Below are positions 59,031-64,000 of a stretch of DNA of 64,000 bases, one piece after another. A program made the position numbers and the translations under genes. Within the stretch, counting starts at the first letter, position 1, and each line of letters begins with the position of its first letter. The DNA comes from an uncultured Oscillospiraceae bacterium (GTDB lineage: Bacteria > Bacillota > Clostridia > Oscillospirales > Ruminococcaceae), in the NCBI GenBank assembly GCA_910589145.1, contig CAJUSD010000003.1, positions 1 through 64,000 on the forward strand, read 5' to 3'. Under the pieces are notes generated by a model. That model made no database searches. It had not been told where the DNA came from and saw nothing but the letters and a program-made list of their open reading frames with translations.

Positions 59031-60182
59031 TTATACTCTTTTTGTTGAAAAAGGTAAACTGCCTATTTTAATGTCAACAATTTCATTGCTTGTCCCAAGT
59101 CTTACAGGAAGTGAAAAATAACCTACACCAGAAGTAATAATATATCTTGTCTTTCCCACAATGCCGCAGCCATAAAAACGTTCCTTTCCGTTTGCCCACC
59201 TTGCAAGTAATGTCACAGGAAACAGCTGTCCCCGGTGTGTATGGCCGCATAAAACAAGATCGAGGTCATTCTTAGCGGCTTCACTGATTCCTTCCGGGCT
59301 GTGATCCAGTGCAACAGTGGGCTTATTGAAATCAGTTTTTGATATCAAATCTATAAGGTTAATCCTCTGGCTGTTGGCTTTGTCTGCCCTACCAACAAGA
59401 TTAATTTTGGAAAGCATTTTTACATCATTATTCAGCAGTTTGATTCCAGAAGCTTTTAAGAAAGCAGTTAGAGAGGAAGCGTCCGGTTTAGGGTCATGAT
59501 TTCCCAGCACTGCATAAACTCCCTCGGTTGTCTTTAACCTGGAAAGCTGCTTGCTGATATCATAAAGCCTTTTTGAATCTTCCAACAGCGAATTATCTAC
59601 ATCAAAAATATCACCGGCAATTACAACAATATCTGGGGACAATTTGTTGATATTCTGAACTATTTTATAAATATGCCTATCTCCGACAAAAACCCCTAAA
59701 TGTATATCGCTGATAAGCGCAATACGGTAATTACCTATTATACGGTCGATTTTAAGATCATAATGTTTTATAGTAATAGATTTGGTATGCAGATAACCTA
59801 AAAAGACAGTGGATATTGCTGCGGCAATAATCACAATCATGCCAATCGCCTTTATTCTATCGGACAAAACAAAAATAAAACTGAGCAATTCAAAACTTAC
59901 AAACATTAGCAGATAATAAATAAGAAAGCCACTTAAAAAACCCATTATTTTCTTATAAATTCTGCTATTATATTTGGAAATTACAAAGTTTCGGGTTAAT
60001 AAAAGAAGTGAAGCCGCTCCATAGATCATATAAACAATTTCAAATCTGTAAGGTATCGTTGTAAGCAGTCTAAAAGCCATTCTTGTCTCAAATGCGGCAA
60101 AACACATTAAAGCGACATACATCATAATAAACAACTGTTTAAATAGTTTACCAGAAACGAATTGTCCAAATCTTATTGACAT
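59031..60182 (-). CDS. Membrane-anchored calcineurin-like metallophosphoesterase
   Basis: A 383-residue protein. Four to five hydrophobic segments in the first 140 residues are followed by a phosphoesterase domain: IALISDIHLGVFVGD (D-x-H), IVVIAGDIFDVDN (GD), VLGNHDPKP (GNHD), DLVLCGHTHRGQLFP (GHTH). These are the five metal-binding blocks of the family. The layout resembles YkuE/YaeI-type enzymes acting on lipid or nucleotide phosphates at the membrane. The start follows AAGGGGATAAAGCAAGT. It lies between the hsd operon and the CRISPR array, in a single-gene unit. Confidence 0.9.
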   Translation of the reverse strand: MSIRFGQFVSGKLFKQLFIMMYVALMCFAAFETRMAFRLLTTIPYRFEIVYMIYGAASLLLLTRNFVISKYNSRIYKKIMGFLSGFLIYYLLMFVSFELLSFIFVLSDRIKAIGMIVIIAAAISTVFLGYLHTKSITIKHYDLKIDRIIGNYRIALISDIHLGVFVGDRHIYKIVQNINKLSPDIVVIAGDIFDVDNSLLEDSKRLYDISKQLSRLKTTEGVYAVLGNHDPKPDASSLTAFLKASGIKLLNNDVKMLSKINLVGRADKANSQRINLIDLISKTDFNKPTVALDHSPEGISEAAKNDLDLVLCGHTHRGQLFPVTLLARWANGKERFYGCGIVGKTRYIITSGVGYFSLPVRLGTSNEIVDIKIGSLPFSTKRV

Positions 60183-60462
60183 ACTTGCTTTATCCCCTTA
60201 CTCACTAAATACGCTGATAAAAAATATACGAAGAATTTTATATTTGTTGAATAGATATAAAATATAGATATTGCCGAAAATAAAAAGCTACCCTAATTAT
60301 AGCAAAGCAATCTGTTATAGCAGCCAACAGATAGTATAACCAATATTCTATCTTTCTAAGCTTCTACATAGTGAGAAGCAATATGGCAATTTACAACTCA
60401 AATTTAGATAGTAATAGAGAATAAGGAAACAACTTTATCTGCTAATTTATCGCAGACATAGA

Positions 60463-62224
60463 AAACGATTTTAGATGCTCCATTGGGGAGCGACGCGGCA
60501 CCAGCAATTACAGCTACAACCTTACTGAACTTCAATCCACACTCCCCATTGGGGAGCGACTTTTGTAGCCCTTTGCAGTAATACGACAAATGGAATTTCA
60601 ATCCACACTCCCCATTGGGGAGCGACTTATGCCAACGACTATAATGATACAATTTAGAGGTATTTCAATCCACACTCCCCATTGGGGAGCGACGAACGCT
60701 GGCAACAGATGCCACGACCAATGACGAATTTCAATCCACACTCCCCATTGGGGAGCGACCTTTTTTAGTGCGATATTTATTGATGTATTCGTTATTTCAA
60801 TCCACACTCCCCATTGGGGAGCGACGCCCTCAGGATTTTCAGGCTGTTCTGACTCTTCATATTTCAATCCACACTCCCCATTGGGGAGCGACTGGGACTT
60901 AATTACTGAATGGGGCGGTACTGCCAATTTCAATCCACACTCCCCATTGGGGAGCGACATGAAGATATTCTGCTTTTGGACGATTTGCGCTCATTATTTC
61001 AATCCACACTCCCCATTGGGGAGCGACGCCCCCTGAATGTTTACCTTGTCACAAAGACATCATTTCAATCCACACTCCCCATTGGGGAGCGACTCCCTAA
61101 AAGGGGCGTAAAATACGCCCCTTATCTTATTTCAATCCACACTCCCCATTGGGGAGCGACACATAATTCCAGGCGTTACGTCCTTCCATCTCTGATTTCA
61201 ATCCACACTCCCCATTGGGGAGCGACGCCCCCTGAATGTTTACCTTGTCACAAAGACATCATTTCAATCCACACTCCCCATTGGGGAGCGACTCCCTAAA
61301 AGGGGCGTAAAATACGCCCCTTATCTTATTTCAATCCACACTCCCCATTGGGGAGCGACACATAATTCCAGGCGTTACGTCCTTCCATCTCTGATTTCAA
61401 TCCACACTCCCCATTGGGGAGCGACGGATGACCATATACACGCGGGGAACCCCCCTACTATTTCAATCCACACTCCCCATTGGGGAGCGACAAAGTAGGC
61501 TGTGTAGAAAATAACACATAAACAAAATTTCAATCCACACTCCCCATTGGGGAGCGACGCCCTTTGTTGGTGGCCATCCTATTGACGTATATGATTTCAA
61601 TCCACACTCCCCATTGGGGAGCGACTAAACAGGGATACAAAAGGGACAAATGATTTTAGCATTTCAATCCACACTCCCCATTGGGGAGCGACTTTTGTGT
61701 TAAAAGCTTTGTGCATGGATTTAACAATTTCAATCCACACTCCCCATTGGGGAGCGACGTTTAATATATGCAACTTTATAATCACTTACATCAATTTCAA
61801 TCCACACTCCCCATTGGGGAGCGACTCTATATCTCCATACTGGCGGGGCAATACAAACTATTTCAATCCACACTCCCCATTGGGGAGCGACTTGCATTTG
61901 TCGCCAATGAGACGATTTCCATCATTATTTCAATCCACACTCCCCATTGGGGAGCGACATGGGGTATACACTGCGCCTTGCTAATATTGCCGATTTCAAT
62001 CCACACTCCCCATTGGGGAGCGACCCCGTATTTGCATAGGTCAAAATATGCAGACTCGTATTTCAATCCACACTCCCCATTGGGGAGCGACGCCCCTTTA
62101 TTTTATACTGGTAGTAGATTTTAAAAATTTCAATCCACACTCCCCATTGGGGAGCGACATCCGGTATCCTCTCCCACTGTAACCGGTTGAGCATTTCAAT
62201 CCACACTCCCCATTGGGGAGCGAC
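60463..62224 (-). CRISPR. Type I-C CRISPR array, 26 repeats plus a degenerate terminal repeat
   Basis: The 32-bp repeat reads, on the plus strand, ATTTCAATCCACACTCC then CCATTGGGGAGCGAC. On the minus strand this is the I-C form beginning GTCGCTCCCC and ending TGGATTGAAAT, so transcription runs leftwards from the leader at 62225. Spacers are 33-36 bp. The oldest repeat (60463-60494) keeps only its last 16 bases intact, and the next (60529-60560) has one change, marking the distal end. Units starting at 60996, 61062 and 61129 are repeated exactly at 61195, 61261 and 61328. Confidence 0.98.
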
Positions 62225-62394
62225 GCCATAAATAGCTAAAAATTCCAGAAAAACTTTATATAAAAGGAACAGAAAAACAATTCAGAATAGTCTGGAAAGA
62301 AAGGATACATTTCACTTTGTCACATATTATCAATCAAACTCAGTAAATTTAGGTGCGAACCCTAGGCAAAATATTGTGTGCTTCCTTTTCGCAC
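62225..62394 (-). promoter_or_regulatory. CRISPR leader
   Basis: The 170-bp AT-rich stretch between the leader-proximal repeat and the cas2 stop codon. Its position, with the degenerate repeat at the far end, makes it the leader that holds the array promoter and integration signals. No confident -35/-10 pair was picked. Confidence 0.8.
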
Positions 62395-62685
62395 TTAAAT
62401 AATCAGAGTATCATCAGGAGAGTAGGTTGGTTTTGCACCAAAATGCTCTATTTTGTTAGAATAACGATTGCCTAAATAGTAAAAACGTAAACTGTCCTTC
62501 TCAGAGTCCATGATGCTATAAAGTTTTGCCTGCAATGTGCGGCATTGGGCAGCGTCAAGCAAACATTCAAAGACAGAACATTGCACTCTCTGACCATAAT
62601 TTACACACTGCCTGGCAATCTGTCTCAAACGTTTGCGTCCTGCAGCATCTTCTGTATTTACATCATATGTAATTAATACCAACAT
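62395..62685 (-). CDS. cas2: CRISPR-associated endonuclease Cas2
   Basis: A 96-residue protein. It opens MLVLITYDVNTED, the ferredoxin-like first strand with the conserved Asp, and continues RVQCSVFECLLD, typical of Cas2. It dimerises between Cas1 dimers in the spacer-integration complex. The frame stays open 15 codons upstream inside cas1, but the ATG at 62685 has GGAAGTG and a standard N-terminus. It starts 4 nt after the cas1 stop. Confidence 0.97.
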   Translation of the reverse strand: MLVLITYDVNTEDAAGRKRLRQIARQCVNYGQRVQCSVFECLLDAAQCRTLQAKLYSIMDSEKDSLRFYYLGNRYSNKIEHFGAKPTYSPDDTLII

Positions 62686-62689
62686 AAAT

Positions 62690-63721
62690 TCACTTCCATA
62701 AAAAGGGTGGATATCCATCCAAATCTCCACGCAGATATCGTGCTAACAACATAGATTGAATATAAGGAACCATTCCCCAGGAAAGTTTCTCTCCTAGATA
62801 TGGATGAGTTAGAATTTCCTTCTTCCTCTCCTGCCATTTTCTGAGAAACAGCTTCCTGCCAGATTCATTCAACAAAACAGCTCCACTTTCCATATATTGA
62901 AAATCAGAGGCAGAGACCATCCTAGTGTTCATCAGTGTCAGTACAAAGCGATCTGCCATACAAGGGCGTAGTTCTTCCATTAAATCCAGAGCCAATGATT
63001 TCCTTCCTGGACGGTCCCGATGAAGAAAACCTACATAACTGTCCAGTCCTGTACTCTCTAAAGCACAGGAACAATCATTAGCCAAAAGACTATAGGCAAA
63101 GGAAAGTAATGCGTTGACAGCATCTAAAGGTGGCCTTCTACTTCGTTCCCGGAAGAAAAAATTTTCTTTATCCCCCAGAATCATATCATCAAATACACTA
63201 AAATATATACTTGCCCCTATGCCCTCCAGCCCACGCAGTCGTTCTAAAGAGGTTTCCTTCCTAACTTGAGGCAACAGATTTTGTATCTGCCCTGAAGCTT
63301 GAAGAAATTTCTGTTCATCTATCCGTAAACTATGATCTCGGCGGGTTCGTTCTATACTCCAGCGGGCATTATACAGTTTACCTAAAATCATAGCCCGGCT
63401 GATCTGACAGCTCTTTTCTTCATTATCAGAAATCCGATACTGTTCCCGTCGAAGCAAAACATTTCCAAAACTGCTGCCACAGATCCGTGCCAAAAACTTT
63501 CCCTCTGGAGTGCAGAACGTCAATCCTATTTGACGTTCTGCACAAGCTCCCATCAGGGCAGTTGAAGCCCCAGAATAAGAAAAACTGACAATGTTTTGCA
63601 GAGTGTGCAGAGGATATCGGGCCACTTTCTCTTTTCCGCGGTTAGCCACTATATTTTCTCCGTCCAATGACAGATAAACATCTTCTGAGGTAACATAAAG
63701 TGTATTGAGTAACTGTTTCAA
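62690..63721 (-). CDS. cas1: CRISPR-associated integrase Cas1 (type I-C)
   Basis: A 343-residue protein. It opens KQLLNTLYVTSEDVYLSLDG as in I-C Cas1. Metal ligands are the Glu in GLEGIGASIYF, the His in DSYVGFLHRD and the Glu in DLMEELRP. It inserts new spacers at the leader end with Cas2 and Cas4. The start is TTG at 63721, overlapping the cas4 stop codon as T-TGA, so translation is coupled. No ATG gives a full N-terminal domain. Confidence 0.97.
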   Translation of the reverse strand: MKQLLNTLYVTSEDVYLSLDGENIVANRGKEKVARYPLHTLQNIVSFSYSGASTALMGACAERQIGLTFCTPEGKFLARICGSSFGNVLLRREQYRISDNEEKSCQISRAMILGKLYNARWSIERTRRDHSLRIDEQKFLQASGQIQNLLPQVRKETSLERLRGLEGIGASIYFSVFDDMILGDKENFFFRERSRRPPLDAVNALLSFAYSLLANDCSCALESTGLDSYVGFLHRDRPGRKSLALDLMEELRPCMADRFVLTLMNTRMVSASDFQYMESGAVLLNESGRKLFLRKWQERKKEILTHPYLGEKLSWGMVPYIQSMLLARYLRGDLDGYPPFLWK

Positions 63722-64000
63722 GATAACTCCTCCATTCTGTCATCTAAATAGTCCGATACACTTTTGCTCCGCAGCATCTTGGGAAGACAGACTTCCTTCA
63801 GAGAACATGCATTACAGCCTTTATGGGGCTTTACCTTGGGCGTGTAACCTCTCTGATGAAACTGGTGCATTTCCATTAGGCAGCTTTCAACCTGACTGCG
63901 CAGCTTTGGAGTAAACGAAACAGATACTCTGCGGCGAATTTCCCCATAATATAACGCCCCATCTGGAATAGTACAGCAAAGCATTTCCTCAAGACAAAGC
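63718..64000 (-). CDS. cas4: CRISPR-associated exonuclease Cas4, 3' part (gene runs off the window)
   Basis: About 93 C-terminal residues, open to the window edge. DGALYYGEIRRRVSVSF is the strand-turn with the Glu and Arg cluster of the Cas4 nuclease core. The end has CNACSLKEVC (C-x2-C-x5-C), which with an N-terminal Cys outside the window binds the [4Fe-4S] cluster. Cas4 trims prespacers and selects the PAM in type I-C. The order cas4-cas1-cas2 and the 4-nt overlap with cas1 match the subtype. The 5' end is missing. Confidence 0.95.
   Translation of the reverse strand, partial: LCLEEMLCCTIPDGALYYGEIRRRVSVSFTPKLRSQVESCLMEMHQFHQRGYTPKVKPHKGCNACSLKEVCLPKMLRSKSVSDYLDDRMEELS

Noticed and set aside
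60404..62124. Long open frames on both strands across the CRISPR array, with repeated WGVWIEI- or FQSTLPIGER-like units
   Set aside because: They are translations of the 32-bp repeat and spacers; none has a ribosome binding site or independent coding signal.
60495..62192. Self-targeting CRISPR spacers
   Set aside because: By eye no spacer matched sequence elsewhere in the window; a proper search against the whole genome was not possible.

Overview
The window looks like a chromosomal segment from a gut-type anaerobic Clostridia (Bacillota) genome; I would not name a genus. Support: strong AGGAGG-type ribosome binding sites throughout, a T-box leader ahead of alanyl-tRNA synthetase, the two-subunit iron-sulfur L-serine dehydratase, consensus sigma-A promoters, a xylo-oligosaccharide locus of gut Firmicutes type, and a type I-C CRISPR locus. 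No rRNA, tRNA or prophage structural gene was seen.

Layout. 0-9 kb: a flavoprotein and a cupin; a plus-strand run with a PAP2 phosphatase, a DUF434-type protein and an HD protein; then an Imm22-like protein, a SUKH/SMI1-type protein and a lipoprotein, which look like orphan immunity genes. 8-19 kb: housekeeping genes (isomerase-like protein, S51 peptidase, mutY, a glycosidase, a polysaccharide deacetylase, a membrane XRE regulator, alaS). 19-26 kb: a MerR-type regulator between two MATE exporters with a textbook 19-bp-spacer MerR promoter, then an Lrp regulator and sdaAB-sdaAA. 26-31 kb: a GNAT enzyme, a chemoreceptor and a membrane GGDEF-EAL protein with a degenerate GGDEF motif. 31-35 kb: a small surface-glycan cassette bracketed by two nearly identical 161-bp MITEs. 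It holds a methyltransferase and a FkbM-methyltransferase/GT4 fusion split by two out-of-frame poly-G tracts, plus a GACA microsatellite directly downstream of a consensus promoter. 35-48 kb: a xylo-oligosaccharide utilisation locus (GH3, GH39, two Gfo/Idh/MocA oxidoreductases, an LplABC-type ABC importer without its ATPase, a divergent AraC regulator, and GH8 exo-oligoxylanase). 48-59 kb: a defence island with hsdM, hsdS, two small proteins, an AAA ATPase/TOPRIM pair, hsdR and a helicase-nuclease. 60-64 kb: a metallophosphoesterase, a type I-C CRISPR array of 26 repeats plus a degenerate terminal one, cas2, cas1 and the 3' end of cas4. The interference genes would lie beyond the window.

Four observations stand out. 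(1) A family of 161-bp palindromic MITEs: three copies with 3-bp TWA target duplications and a covarying central hairpin around a conserved CTGACG core. (2) The doubly frame-switched FkbM-GT4 gene, which looks like a two-tract contingency locus. (3) An AAA/TOPRIM defence pair inserted at the start of hsdR and flanked by a 142-bp direct repeat made from the 5' end of hsdR. (4) A dispersed structured intergenic element near 15.6, 31.9 and 46.9 kb that shows compensatory base changes. The CRISPR array also carries an exact tandem duplication of three repeat-spacer units.
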